A stretch of 64,000 nucleotides of DNA from CAXTEJ01 sp964243295 (GTDB taxonomy: Bacteria; Actinomycetota; Actinomycetes; Actinomycetales; Angustibacteraceae). Made by a program: the position numbers and the translations under genes. The notes under the pieces were generated by a model that searched no databases, was not told where the DNA came from, and worked only from the letters and a program-made list of their open reading frames with translations. Position 1 is the stretch's first letter. Every line of letters begins with the position of its first letter. The stretch lies in assembly GCA_964243295.1 (NCBI GenBank), contig CAXTEJ010000001.1, forward strand, positions 124,001 to 188,000. The letters are read 5' to 3'. This document shows, piece after piece, positions 1-9,119 of this stretch.

Positions 1-696
1 ACCGGTGTCGACGAGCAGCGTCAGGCCGAGGCGAGGGCGCGGCGCGAGCAGCAGCTTCTCGAGCTCGACCCGCACCCGCTCGGCCGACACGATCGCCAGC
101 CGGTCGGCCATCGCGCGCATGGCCGCCTGCACCTCCGGCGCCACCGTGAAGCCGAGCTGGGCGGCGAACCGGGCGGCGCGCATCATCCGCAGCGGGTCGT
201 CGGAGAACGAGTCGGACGGCGCGCCCGGGGTCCGCAGCACCGCGGCGGCGAGGTCGCCCAGGCCGCCGTGCGGGTCGGCGAGCTGCTGCTGCGGCAGCAC
301 GAGGGCCATGGCGTTGACCGTGAAGTCGCGGCGGCCGAGGTCACCGGCGAGGGTGTCGCCGAAGACGACCTCGGGCTTGCGCGAGTCGGGGTCGTAGTCC
401 TCGCTGCGGTACGTCGTGATCTCCAGGACGTCGTCACCGCGGCGGGCACCGATGGTGCCGAACGCGCGGCCGACGTCCCACGTCGTGTCGGCCCAGCCCG
501 CCAGCACGGCCTCGGTCTGGTCGGGGCGGGCGCTGGTGGTGAAGTCGAGGTCGGTGATCGGACGCCGGAGCACCAGGTCGCGAACCGAGCCGCCGACCAG
601 CGCGATCTCGTGCCCCGCGGCCGTGAACCGCTCGCCGAGGGCGACCGCGACGGCAGGGACGGCCGCCGGCGCGGACTGCGGCGGGTGCTCGGACAC
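1..696 (-). CDS. cca: CCA tRNA nucleotidyltransferase, N-terminal part (runs off the window)
   Basis: Adds or repairs the 3' CCA of tRNAs. The 232 visible residues begin at a GTG (VSEHPPQSAP). They hold the class II nucleotidyltransferase head: GGSVRD at about 34-39, the metal-binding DLD at 49-51, RRDFTVNAMAL at about 122-132 and the DPLRMMRAARFAAQLGF stretch at about 167-183. The C-terminal part lies before base 1. The gene diverges from the Nudix gene across an 89-bp gap, the same neighbourhood as in mycobacteria (pcnA/cca beside the Nudix gene). The family is sure; specificity (CCA addition rather than poly(A) polymerase) rests on actinobacterial context. Confidence 0.93.
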   Translation of the reverse strand, partial: MSEHPPQSAPAAVPAVAVALGERFTAAGHEIALVGGSVRDLVLRRPITDLDFTTSARPDQTEAVLAGWADTTWDVGRAFGTIGARRGDDVLEITTYRSEDYDPDSRKPEVVFGDTLAGDLGRRDFTVNAMALVLPQQQLADPHGGLGDLAAAVLRTPGAPSDSFSDDPLRMMRAARFAAQLGFTVAPEVQAAMRAMADRLAIVSAERVRVELEKLLLAPRPRLGLTLLVDTG

Positions 697-785
697 GAGG
701 GTTCAGCCTACGCCGACCACTCACGCTCGATCTCCGGCTCGAGCCGGCTGTCAGGCGGGCCGGGCCTGCGCACGCGCTCGTTACA

Positions 786-1286
786 GTGACGACCGTGCCC
801 CCCAGCCGCGACCGCCCTCGCCGACGCCTGCCGTCGGTCGAGGAGACGTCGGCCGGCGGGGTCGTCGTCGACCGCGCGCAGGCCCCGCCCGCGGTCGCCG
901 TCATCGCCCGCCGCAACCGGGCCGGCCGGGTCGAGTGGTGCCTGCCGAAGGGTCACCAGGAGGGCGAGGAGACGCTCGAGCAGACCGCCGTCCGTGAGGT
1001 CGCGGAAGAGACCGGCATCCTCGGCGAGGTGCTGGCACCGCTCGGCACCATCGACTACTGGTTCTCGGTCGGCGAGCGCCGCATCCACAAGGTCGTCCAC
1101 CACTACCTGCTCGAGGCCGTCAGCGGCGACCTGACCATCGAGCAGGACCCCGACCAGGAGGCCATCGACGTTGCCTGGATCGGCTTCCCCGACCTGGAGA
1201 CCCGCCTGACGTTCCCCAACGAGCGCCGCATCGCCGGCGCCGCCGTCCAGCGCTGGTCGGACCTGAAGCCCTCGGGCCCCGCGTGA
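786..1286 (+). CDS. Nudix hydrolase
   Basis: A 166-residue Nudix-fold hydrolase, expected to cleave a nucleoside diphosphate linked to another moiety. The Nudix box is complete: G56-x5-E62-x7-R70-E71-V-x-E74-E75-x-G77-I. It is the positional equivalent of the Nudix gene beside murJ in mycobacteria; the substrate cannot be read from sequence. The start is uncertain: GTG at 786 and GTG at 795 are both possible. A TACAGT hexamer at 782-787 would place a transcription start near 795, so the second start could be leaderless. The stop overlaps the next GTG by four bases (GTGA), implying translational coupling. Confidence 0.9.
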   Translation: MTTVPPSRDRPRRRLPSVEETSAGGVVVDRAQAPPAVAVIARRNRAGRVEWCLPKGHQEGEETLEQTAVREVAEETGILGEVLAPLGTIDYWFSVGERRIHKVVHHYLLEAVSGDLTIEQDPDQEAIDVAWIGFPDLETRLTFPNERRIAGAAVQRWSDLKPSGPA

Positions 1287-3514
1287 GCCGCGGCCGGCAC
1301 CCCCGTCGGCTGGCGGGGGCTGCGCTGGTCGCCGCAGCAGCGGCGGCCCTCCTGGGCGCGTCCGCGCTCGGGGCGGCTCCGGCGTCCGCCGTGGGTCGGG
1401 CGGTGGTGACGCCCGCGCCCATCACGCCGTCAGCCGGCGCAACCACCGCCGCGCTGCCGGTCACCGTCGCGCTCACGGGGATCAGCCCGTCGACGCTGAC
1501 CGTCGGCACCTCGCTGACCGTGACGGGCGTGATGACCAACACCGGCATCGAGCCGGTCGCGGTGGTGGTGCCCCGGCTGCTGCTGCAGCGCGACAGCCTC
1601 GGCACGCGCGAGGAGGTCGACGCGTGGCTGACCGGCGCCGACCTCCGCACCGGGACGGCTCTCCCCGCACCGATCGGCCTGAAGGCGATCACCATCATCG
1701 CCCCGGGTGCCAGCGTGCCCTTCAGCCTGACCTCGACAGCGTCCGAGCTGGGGCTGCGCTACAACCGGTTCGGCGCCTACGGCCTGGCCGTCGAGGCGCG
1801 AGCGCAAGCGCAGGGCGAGCCAGGCCGCGAGCAGGTGGGGCTCGTGCGCACCACCGTGCAGTGGCAGCCGCCGGTCCCCGAGTACCGCGCGCAGCAGATC
1901 GCGTTCCTCGTGCCCTTCACCGGGCTGCCGACCGGCCAGGGCGGGCAGGGCGCCACCGACGCCGAGGTGGCGGCGGCGGTGGCACCCGGCTCCCGGCTGC
2001 GGCGGCTCCTCGACGGCGCCTCGGGCCCGCGCGTGAGCTGGGCGGTCGACCCCGCCCTGCTGCAGCGCCTCACCCAGGTCGCCGCGGCCGAGCCGACCGA
2101 CGGCGACCCGACCACGCCACCGGCGGCCACCGGCACACCGACGACGCCCGCCACCGGCCCCGCGACCGCCTCGCCGCAGGACCTCGCCCGCCGCACGGCC
2201 GCCGACTTCCTCGCGGCCATGCGCCGGGCGGCCGCCGGTCGGGCCGTCGTCGAGCTGCCGTACGGCGACCCCGACCTCGCCGCGGTCACCGCCCCGGTGA
2301 CCGCCGACCGCACCGGTCGTCCGGACCTGGTGGTCGCCGCCAGGCTCCGCGGCGCCGGCATCGTCGCCGAGGTGCTGGGCGTCACCCCGGTCTCGGACGT
2401 CGGCTGGCCCGTCGGCGGCTGGGCGGACGACGGCACGCTGGGCGTGCTCGCGAGCGCGGGCGTGCGCGACGTCGTGCTGGACGCGAGGGCCCGCCGCCCG
2501 ACCGACGCCCTGCCCTACACGACCGACGCCCGGGCCGACCTCGCGGGCGGCACCACCGGGTGGCTCAGCGACCCGCGGCTGTCGTCGCTGGTCGGGGCCG
2601 CGAGCTCGCCCGACGTCCGGCGGGTACAGCGGCTGCTCGCCGAGACCGCCGCCGTCACCACCGAGCGCCCCTCGCTCGTACGCCGGCTGCTCGTCGTCGC
2701 CCCTCGCGACCTCGACCCCGACTTCCGGGCGCTGCGAGCGCTCACGGACGCCGCGACCAGCGTGCCCTGGCTGTCGGTCGTGCCCGTGACCGAGCTCGAC
2801 CGGCCACTACCCGGCGACGACCCCAGCACCGCCGACCTTCCCCGTCAGGTCTCACCGGTTCCCGCGCCGGTCGCGGCGTCTCAGCTCGGCGACCAGCACG
2901 TCGCGGCCGTGCGGCGGCTGCGCAGCACGCTCGCGGCGCTGGGTGAGGTCGTCGGGTCGCCCAGCGGGCTCACCGACGCCCTGCAGGGCGCCACGCTGCA
3001 GCTGCTGTCGACCTCGTGGCGGGGCAGGCAGCAGCCGCTGCGCGACCGGCGCGCGGTCGTCGCCGCCGAGGTCACCGGTCTCAACGACCGGCTGCAGGTG
3101 CTGCGCAGCAGCGTCACCCTGCTCGCGACCTCCGGGCGCCTGCAGATCACCGTGGTCAACAGCCTGCCGCAGGACGTCACGGGCGCCCACCTAAAGGTGA
3201 CCAGCGCCAACCCGCGGCTGCTGGTGCGTGACGCCGACGTCGAGGTGCCCGACCTGGCGAGCGGCACCCGCACCCAGGTGGAGGTGCCCGTGCGGGCGAT
3301 CGCGAGCGGCGTCGTCCAGCTGGACGCACGGCTGGTGTCGCCGTCGAGGCGACCGGTCGGACGGGCGGTGACCGTGACGGTGCGCGCGCAGCCGACCGGC
3401 ACCTGGGCGCTGTGGGTGGTCGGCGGGGCTGCCGCGCTCGTGCTCGTGGTGGGACTGGTGCGGGCGCTGCGGCGCCCGCGACGCCGCCACGCCCTGACGA
3501 CGGGGGAGCCGTGA
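1283..3514 (+). CDS. DUF6049 family exported, membrane-anchored protein
   Basis: A 743-residue secreted protein with an Ala-rich signal peptide (about residues 1-36, ending PASA), a long extracytoplasmic region and one C-terminal membrane helix at about 706-728 followed by a basic tail (RRPRRRHAL). This is the protein usually found between the Nudix gene and murJ in actinobacteria (DUF6049). A Thr/Pro-rich linker (TPPAATGTPTTPATGP) at about 275-295 interrupts the ectodomain. It overlaps the upstream stop (GTGA) and the downstream murJ start, so the three genes are coupled. Function is unknown; location beside murJ suggests an envelope role. Confidence 0.85.
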   Translation: MSRGRHPRRLAGAALVAAAAAALLGASALGAAPASAVGRAVVTPAPITPSAGATTAALPVTVALTGISPSTLTVGTSLTVTGVMTNTGIEPVAVVVPRLLLQRDSLGTREEVDAWLTGADLRTGTALPAPIGLKAITIIAPGASVPFSLTSTASELGLRYNRFGAYGLAVEARAQAQGEPGREQVGLVRTTVQWQPPVPEYRAQQIAFLVPFTGLPTGQGGQGATDAEVAAAVAPGSRLRRLLDGASGPRVSWAVDPALLQRLTQVAAAEPTDGDPTTPPAATGTPTTPATGPATASPQDLARRTAADFLAAMRRAAAGRAVVELPYGDPDLAAVTAPVTADRTGRPDLVVAARLRGAGIVAEVLGVTPVSDVGWPVGGWADDGTLGVLASAGVRDVVLDARARRPTDALPYTTDARADLAGGTTGWLSDPRLSSLVGAASSPDVRRVQRLLAETAAVTTERPSLVRRLLVVAPRDLDPDFRALRALTDAATSVPWLSVVPVTELDRPLPGDDPSTADLPRQVSPVPAPVAASQLGDQHVAAVRRLRSTLAALGEVVGSPSGLTDALQGATLQLLSTSWRGRQQPLRDRRAVVAAEVTGLNDRLQVLRSSVTLLATSGRLQITVVNSLPQDVTGAHLKVTSANPRLLVRDADVEVPDLASGTRTQVEVPVRAIASGVVQLDARLVSPSRRPVGRAVTVTVRAQPTGTWALWVVGGAAALVLVVGLVRALRRPRRRHALTTGEP

Positions 3515-5208
3515 GCCAGGCCTCGCCCCGCCCGCGCCCGGACCGGGACGGCCAGCCGGCAGCGCCGACGTCCGGCAGCGAGCACAGCTCGCTGATGCGC
3601 TCGAGCGCGCTCATGGCGGCCGGAACGCTGGTGTCGCGGCTGCTCGGCTTCGTGCGCGCGATCATGCTCACTGGCTTGCTCGGCGTCAGCGGCGCCCTCG
3701 CCTACGACACCTTCGCGACCGCCAACACCGTGCCCAACCAGGTCTACAACCTCATCGCCGGCGGGCTGCTCACCGCGGTTCTCGTGCCGCAGATCACGCA
3801 GGCGGCCAAGCACGAGGACGGCGGCCAGGCGTTCCTCGACCGGTTGCTGACCGTGGCGCTCGTCGTGCTGGGCGTGGTGACGCTGCTCGTCGTGGCGCTG
3901 TCGCCGCTGGTGCCCGACCTGCTGGGCAGCGACGACTGGGACGCGCGCACCCGCGCCCTCGCCGTCGCCTTCGCCTTCTGGTGCCTGCCGCAGGTGTTCT
4001 TCTACGGCCTCTACACAGTGCTCGGCCAGGTGCTCAACGCGCGGGGCCACTTCGGCGCCTACATGTGGGCGCCCGTGCTCAACAACGTCGTGGCGCTCGC
4101 CGGGATCGGCGCGATGTACCTGTGGATCGGGGGCTTCGACCGGCTCACGAACCCGCACCCGCCGAGCACCTGGACCGCCGGCCAGATCACGCTGCTCGCC
4201 GGCACCGCCACGCTCGGCGTCGTGCTGCAGGCGCTGGTGCTCGCCTACCCGCTGCGCAGGATCGGCTTCCGCTACCGGCCGCGCCTCGGGTGGCGCGGCG
4301 TCGGACTCGGCGGGGCCGGCCGGGTGGCCGGGTGGACCTTCGCCGCCGCGCTCGTGGGCCAGCTCGCGTTCGTGGTGACGACCCGCGCGGTCAACGACGC
4401 CGGCGCGCGCGGCGGCCCGGGGCAGGCGGCGTACGGCAACGCCTACCTGCTCTTCGTGCTGCCCCACTCGCTGATCACCGTCTCGCTGGTGACCGCCCTG
4501 TTCACCCGCATGAGCCGCTCGGCGGTGGACGGCGACGCGCGGGCCGTGCGGCGCGACCTGTCGCTGGGGCTGCGGCTGACCGCTGTCGCGATGGTGCTGG
4601 CGACCGCCGGGCTGCTGGCGCTCGGGCCCGACCTCACCTCGACGCTGTTCGTCGGCACCTCGGTGCCCGAGGCGCGCGCGATCGGCCACGCCACCATGGC
4701 GATGTCGCTCGGGCTGGTCGCGTTCAGCGCCCAGTACCTGTTCCAGCGCGCCTTCTACGCCTACTCCGAGGCGCGCACCCCGTTCCTCGTGCAGCTTCCC
4801 GTCGCCGCCGTGATCGCGCTGTCCAGCCTGCTCGCCGGCAGGCTCGACCCCGATCGCGTGGTGCTCGGCATCGGCCTCGGCATGGCCGCCGGCTACACGG
4901 TCGGCGCGCTGCTGTCGGCGCTGCTGCTGCGCCGGCGCCTCGGCGGTCTTGACGGCGCGCGCGTGGTGCGCACCTACGTCCGGCTCGTCCTCGCCGGGCT
5001 CGTCGCCGGCCTGGCCGGGTGGGGTGTCTCGGGCCTGGTCCACACCGTCCTCGACGGTCGGGCGGCGGCCCTCGTCGCGCTGGTCGTCGGCGGGTCGGTG
5101 CTGGTGCTGCTGTTCCTCGCCGCGTGCCGCGCCATGCGGGTGCGCGAGCTCGACGAGGTCGCGGGCCCGCTGCTGCGGCGGCTGCCCGCCCCCCTCGGAC
5201 ACCGCTGA
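3511..5208 (+). CDS. murJ: Lipid II flippase MurJ
   Basis: Integral membrane protein of the MVF/MOP superfamily that flips lipid II from the cytoplasmic to the outer face of the membrane. The 565-residue product starts with a polar head (SQASPRPRPDRDGQPAAP), then the family opening SSALMAAGTLVSRLLGFVRA and TANTVPNQVYNLIAGG, and about 14 hydrophobic segments. GTG at 3511 overlaps the DUF6049 stop by four bases (GTGA) and is preferred to an in-frame start 99 bases upstream inside that gene. In mycobacteria MurJ carries a C-terminal pseudokinase and ectodomain; here the frame stops after the membrane domain and those parts form the next gene. Confidence 0.95.
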   Translation: MSQASPRPRPDRDGQPAAPTSGSEHSSLMRSSALMAAGTLVSRLLGFVRAIMLTGLLGVSGALAYDTFATANTVPNQVYNLIAGGLLTAVLVPQITQAAKHEDGGQAFLDRLLTVALVVLGVVTLLVVALSPLVPDLLGSDDWDARTRALAVAFAFWCLPQVFFYGLYTVLGQVLNARGHFGAYMWAPVLNNVVALAGIGAMYLWIGGFDRLTNPHPPSTWTAGQITLLAGTATLGVVLQALVLAYPLRRIGFRYRPRLGWRGVGLGGAGRVAGWTFAAALVGQLAFVVTTRAVNDAGARGGPGQAAYGNAYLLFVLPHSLITVSLVTALFTRMSRSAVDGDARAVRRDLSLGLRLTAVAMVLATAGLLALGPDLTSTLFVGTSVPEARAIGHATMAMSLGLVAFSAQYLFQRAFYAYSEARTPFLVQLPVAAVIALSSLLAGRLDPDRVVLGIGLGMAAGYTVGALLSALLLRRRLGGLDGARVVRTYVRLVLAGLVAGLAGWGVSGLVHTVLDGRAAALVALVVGGSVLVLLFLAACRAMRVRELDEVAGPLLRRLPAPLGHR

Positions 5209-5303
5209 CCACGAGCGGCGCGTGAGCCGGGTCGCCGTCGTACCCGCGAACTACGATGGGTGGCGGTGCGGTCACGGGGACCGCCGGCGGACGGCGGGGG
5301 TGT

Positions 5304-7403
5304 GTGCTGAGCACGGTCGGTCCGGGCAGCGTGCTGGGCAGCCGGTACGCCCTGCGGTCGCGCGCCCGCGGCGACGACCTCGACGCGGTCTGGGTCGGCT
5401 ACGACCAGACCCTCGACCGCATGGTCTCGGTGCGCGTCGTCCCCGCGAGCCACGCCTACGCCGAGGCCATGCTCGACGCCGCCCGCCGCGCCGCGTCCGT
5501 CGAGGACCCCCGCCTGCTGCGCGTGCTGGACGTCGGCCGCGACGCGTCCGTCGCCTTCGTCGTCAGCGAGTGGGTCGACGCCCCCACCCTCGCCGACCGG
5601 CTGCGCACCGGACCGCTGCCGGCCGAGCTGGTGCGCACGGTGGTGGGCGAGGCGGCCCTGGCCCTGGAGAACGTGCGCCACCGCGGCCTGCACCACCTGG
5701 CGCTGCTGCCCGAGGACATCCACGTCGTCGACGACGAGACGGTCAAGATCCTGGGCGTCGCGGTGCACGCGGCCCTCGCCGGAGACGACGAGCGCGACGG
5801 CGAGCGGGCCGGCTCGCGCGACACCGAGGGGCTGGTGGCCCTCGCCTACGCCGGGCTGACCGGCTACTGGCCGCTCGGCACGCCCTCGAGCCTGCCGGCC
5901 GCACCCCGCGTCGGCTCGGTGCCGGCGCCGCCGTCCGAGGTCGTGAGCGGGGTGCCCGCCGACCTGGACGCGCTGTGCGCCCAGACCTTCGCCGGTGCCG
6001 GCGCCCCGGTCAGCCCCGGCCTGCTCGCCGACGAGATCGCCCCGTGGGGCCGCGCCCGACGCCCGGTCCGCGGCTTCCCCCACCCGCTGACCGGCGCGAC
6101 GCCGGCCCCCGACGTCCCTGCCGAAGAATCACGGCCAGCGGTCGACATCGACCTGCGCGACGGCTCCGGGCCGACGGCTCCCCGAGGCGCTGCCGCAGGC
6201 CAGCGCGGTGGCGCCCCCGACGGTGGCAGCCCGAGGAAGGGCGACGGTGGGGTGCGCCGGGTGCTGACCGACGAGGCCGCCGAGGCCGCTGGGCTCGCCG
6301 GTCCGCTCGGTGGTGCCACGCCGCGCCCGGCCGGCGCCGCACCGCGTCCGCGTCCCGTCGAGGCCACGGGCACGACCGGTGGTCCGTCGCGTGGGGCCGG
6401 CCCGGTGTCGCGCACCGCCCCTGCCGTCGCCGCCGCCCGCGCTGTCCTCACCCGGGCCGCTGGGTCGGTGCGAGGGGCCACCCGACCCGACACCGAGCCC
6501 GCGGCGCACGAGTCCGCTCCTGTCCGGCCGCGTCCGGCTGGCGCCCACGGGGCGACACAGCCGACGACCCCCGCCGCCGGACGTCGTCCCGGCCAGCGCA
6601 CGGGCGGGCTCGGGGAGGCACTCGGCGGGGCGCTCGGTCGCCGGCCCCAGGCGCGGGGCGAGGCGCCGTCCAGCGGGCTGGCCACCGACCTGTTCGAGCC
6701 CGACCCGGTGGGCGCGGCCGAGCCGGCAGCACCGCTGCTGCCGCCCACCCCCCTGTCACGTCCGCCGCGCGACCAGACGCGCGCCGTCCTGGCGCTGATG
6801 GCGGGGTTCGTCGCGGTGTTCCTGCTGATCGGCTACTGCGGCCTGCGCGGGCTGGGCTCGTCGTCCGGCACGCCCGCGGTCCCGCGGCCCACCGCCGCGG
6901 CACCGAGCGCCACCACGCCGACCGGGCCCACCACAGCGCCGGCCACGCCCAGCGCGTCCCCCACGGCGGCCACCGCGCCGGTCCGCATCGCGTCCGTCAG
7001 CGGCTTCGACCCCGAGGGCGACGGCGCCGAGAAGGACTCCACTGCCGGTGACGCCTTCGACGGCGACCCCGACACCGCGTGGGAGAGCGAGACCTACCGC
7101 AGTGACACCTACGGCGGCCTCAAGGACGGCGTGGGCCTGCTCGTCGACCTCGGCGCCCCCGCCCGCGTCACCTCGCTGACCGCGCGCCTCGGCGGCGAGG
7201 GGTCCTCGGTCGAGCTGCGCACGGCCACCGGCTCGACACTCGACGGCTCCCGCGTGATCGCGACGGCCGACGACGCCAGCGGCACCGTCCCGCTGCGCGC
7301 CGCCACCGCGGTGACCACCCGCTACCTGGTGCTGTGGTTCACGACCCCCGCGCGCGTCGACGACGGCTACCGCGCCGTCGTCGACGAGCTGTCGGTGCGC
7401 TGA
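5304..7403 (+). CDS. Transmembrane pseudokinase with discoidin-like ectodomain (detached MviN C-terminal half)
   Basis: About 699 residues: a kinase-like domain (GSRYALRSRARGDDLDAVW onward, residues 1-250), a long Pro/Ala/Gly-rich linker, one membrane helix (about 495-517, AVLALMAGFVAVFLLIGY) and a 135-residue C-terminal domain with AFDGDPDTAWES and VGLLVDLG, as in F5/8 type C-like domains. It is a pseudokinase: the VAIK lysine is replaced (SVRVVP), the HRD loop reads HHLALLPED and the DFG is gone (KILGVAV). In Mycobacterium the same three parts are fused to MurJ, where phosphorylation by PknB recruits FhaA. Both partners are encoded here at 41687-43582 and 49978-50745. GTG 5304 follows a purine-rich stretch; ATG 5256 is an alternative start. 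Confidence 0.85.
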   Translation: MLSTVGPGSVLGSRYALRSRARGDDLDAVWVGYDQTLDRMVSVRVVPASHAYAEAMLDAARRAASVEDPRLLRVLDVGRDASVAFVVSEWVDAPTLADRLRTGPLPAELVRTVVGEAALALENVRHRGLHHLALLPEDIHVVDDETVKILGVAVHAALAGDDERDGERAGSRDTEGLVALAYAGLTGYWPLGTPSSLPAAPRVGSVPAPPSEVVSGVPADLDALCAQTFAGAGAPVSPGLLADEIAPWGRARRPVRGFPHPLTGATPAPDVPAEESRPAVDIDLRDGSGPTAPRGAAAGQRGGAPDGGSPRKGDGGVRRVLTDEAAEAAGLAGPLGGATPRPAGAAPRPRPVEATGTTGGPSRGAGPVSRTAPAVAAARAVLTRAAGSVRGATRPDTEPAAHESAPVRPRPAGAHGATQPTTPAAGRRPGQRTGGLGEALGGALGRRPQARGEAPSSGLATDLFEPDPVGAAEPAAPLLPPTPLSRPPRDQTRAVLALMAGFVAVFLLIGYCGLRGLGSSSGTPAVPRPTAAAPSATTPTGPTTAPATPSASPTAATAPVRIASVSGFDPEGDGAEKDSTAGDAFDGDPDTAWESETYRSDTYGGLKDGVGLLVDLGAPARVTSLTARLGGEGSSVELRTATGSTLDGSRVIATADDASGTVPLRAATAVTTRYLVLWFTTPARVDDGYRAVVDELSVR

Positions 7404-7453
7404 GCGCGCTCGGCCGTGGCGGCGCGCGGCCACCGGGGCCCGGGCCACCGGCG

Positions 7454-8149
7454 ATGACGCCCCCACCTGACGCCGGCGGCGATATCAGCCGCACCGACGA
7501 CCCCACCGACGACGAGCTGCTCTCGGCTCACGTGGCGGGTGACGCGGGTGCGTTCTCGGTGCTCGTCGCCCGGCACCGCGACCGGCTGTGGGCGGTCGCG
7601 CTGCGCACCACTGGCGACCGCGAGGAAGCGGCCGACGCGCTGCAGGACGCGCTGGTCTCCGCGTTCCGCGGCGCCGCCGGCTACCGCGGCGACGCGGCCG
7701 TCACCACCTGGCTGCACCGCATCGTGGTCAACGCCTGCCTCGACCGGCTGCGACGTCGACGTCGGCGCCCCACGGTGCCCCTCCCGGACGCCGAACCCGC
7801 CGACCGCCGCGACGACCACGCAGCCACCGAGGTGCGGCTCGACGTCCGGGCGGCCCTCGCCGCACTGCCGGAGCACCAGCGCGTCGCCCTCGTGCTCGTC
7901 GACATGCAGGGGCTGTCGGTCGCCGAGGCGGCCGAGGTGCTCGACGTCGCCCAGGGCACCGTCAAATCACGCTGTGCGCGCGGCCGGGCCGCCCTCGCGG
8001 TGGCCCTGCAGGCCAGGCCGGACGCCGGGCGGAACCTCGCGCCGCCCCACGTCGTCCCACCACCAGCGCGGGGCGACAGCTCGGCGCCACCGCCGCCCGT
8101 CCTCCCGGGCACCACCGTCCGCCCCGAGCCCCAGGGAGAGAGAGCATGA
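7454..8149 (+). CDS. sigM: ECF RNA polymerase sigma factor, SigM type
   Basis: A 231-residue ECF sigma factor. Region 2 runs from DDELLSAHVAGDAGAFSVLV through TTWLHRIVVNACLDRLRRRRR; region 4 has LPEHQRVALVLVDMQGLSVAEAAEV and GTVKSRCARGRAAL. A Pro-rich tail follows. Its place between the murJ/pseudokinase genes and trxB-trxA-cwlM is that of mycobacterial sigM. ATG 7454 is preferred to upstream in-frame starts that would overlap the pseudokinase gene and encode a low-complexity Arg/Pro leader. The stop overlaps the anti-sigma start (ATGA), a standard sigma/anti-sigma arrangement. Confidence 0.9.
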   Translation: MTPPPDAGGDISRTDDPTDDELLSAHVAGDAGAFSVLVARHRDRLWAVALRTTGDREEAADALQDALVSAFRGAAGYRGDAAVTTWLHRIVVNACLDRLRRRRRRPTVPLPDAEPADRRDDHAATEVRLDVRAALAALPEHQRVALVLVDMQGLSVAEAAEVLDVAQGTVKSRCARGRAALAVALQARPDAGRNLAPPHVVPPPARGDSSAPPPPVLPGTTVRPEPQGERA

Positions 8150-8976
8150 GCCACCTGCCCCTCGACGAGCTCGGGGACGTCGACGCCGTCGCCGGCCACC
8201 CCCACCTGGCCGAGTGCGCGCAGTGCCGGGCCGTGCTCGACGACCAGCGCGCGATCCGCGACCTGCTCGCCGCGCTGCCCGCCCCCGGTCGCACCCCGCC
8301 GGACGTCGTCACCCGGCTCGACGCCGCGGTCGACGCCGCCCTGCGCGAGGCCGCGACGCCCGCCGCCACCCCGCTCCTCGGCCCCCGCCGGCCGCTGCGC
8401 GACGCCCGTGACCTGGTGCAGCCCTCCCGGCGCCGGCGGGTTGCGACGACCGCCGCGAAGGTGCTGGTCGGTGCCGCCGCGGCAGGGCTCGTGGTGACCG
8501 GGCTCGGCCACCTGCAGGTGGGCGGCTCCGCCGACAGCGCCGCGACAACCGGCGCCGCGGGCGCCGGTGGGTCCGCCTCCAGCGACAGCGGCGCCGGTCC
8601 GCGTCCCGGGGCAGCGGAGCGAGCCGCGAGCGGTCTCCAGCGCACGGGCACGCGGTACACGCGGGCCGCGCTCGGCCAGCAGGCGGCGCGGCTGGTGCCG
8701 GTGACGCCGGCCGGCCGCGACGTCCCGCTCAGCACGGGGTCCGGGGCGCTCTCGCCGTCGCGCGACACTGCCAGCAGCACCATCGCGATCACGCTCAGCT
8801 GCCTGCGAGCCGCAGCCGTGCCCGGGGCGGTCCTCGCCGTCGACCAGGCCGCGTTCGAGGGCACACCCGCGACCGTCGTGGTCGTGAGCGCCGCCGGTCG
8901 GCGGCGGGTGTGGGTGCTGCCGCGCGACTGCGGCCGGCAGCCGGGCGTCGTCCTGGCGAGCGCGACGCTTCCCTGA
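8146..8976 (+). CDS. Membrane anti-sigma factor with HxxxCxxC zinc motif
   Basis: The 276-residue product carries H20-x3-C24-x2-C27 (HLAECAQC), the anti-sigma zinc motif that grips ECF sigma factors. One membrane helix follows at about 103-125 (AKVLVGAAAAGLVVTGLGHL), then a Gly/Ser/Ala-rich linker and an extracytoplasmic domain containing two cysteines (SCLRAAAV, RDCGRQPG). It starts at ATG 8146, overlapping the sigM stop. It is the positional counterpart of mycobacterial RsmA (Rv3912) and is expected to hold SigM inactive at the membrane. The outer domain probably senses an envelope signal; that is inference. Confidence 0.87.
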   Translation: MSHLPLDELGDVDAVAGHPHLAECAQCRAVLDDQRAIRDLLAALPAPGRTPPDVVTRLDAAVDAALREAATPAATPLLGPRRPLRDARDLVQPSRRRRVATTAAKVLVGAAAAGLVVTGLGHLQVGGSADSAATTGAAGAGGSASSDSGAGPRPGAAERAASGLQRTGTRYTRAALGQQAARLVPVTPAGRDVPLSTGSGALSPSRDTASSTIAITLSCLRAAAVPGAVLAVDQAAFEGTPATVVVVSAAGRRRVWVLPRDCGRQPGVVLASATLP

Positions 8977-9119
8977 ACCGACACGGCACGGCACGTCCCT
9001 GAACCACCGCGGGTGGGCACCGCGCGGTGAGCACGATCGGGGAACAACCCCGCCCGTAGGATCGCTGTGCACTGCGACAGCACCGGGGACAGCAGGACTG
9101 GCGACAGGGAAGGTCTGAC

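Noticed and set aside
2881..5202. Long minus-strand open frame antisense to DUF6049 and murJ
   Set aside because: High-GC codon bias leaves the opposite strand open; the translation is a low-complexity Glu/Gly/Arg/His mix and the plus-strand genes have clear families.
9041..9062. ECF-type promoter before trxB
   Set aside because: GGAAC and TAGGAT are only 11 bp apart, not the 15-17 bp spacing of ECF promoters; kept only as a remark.
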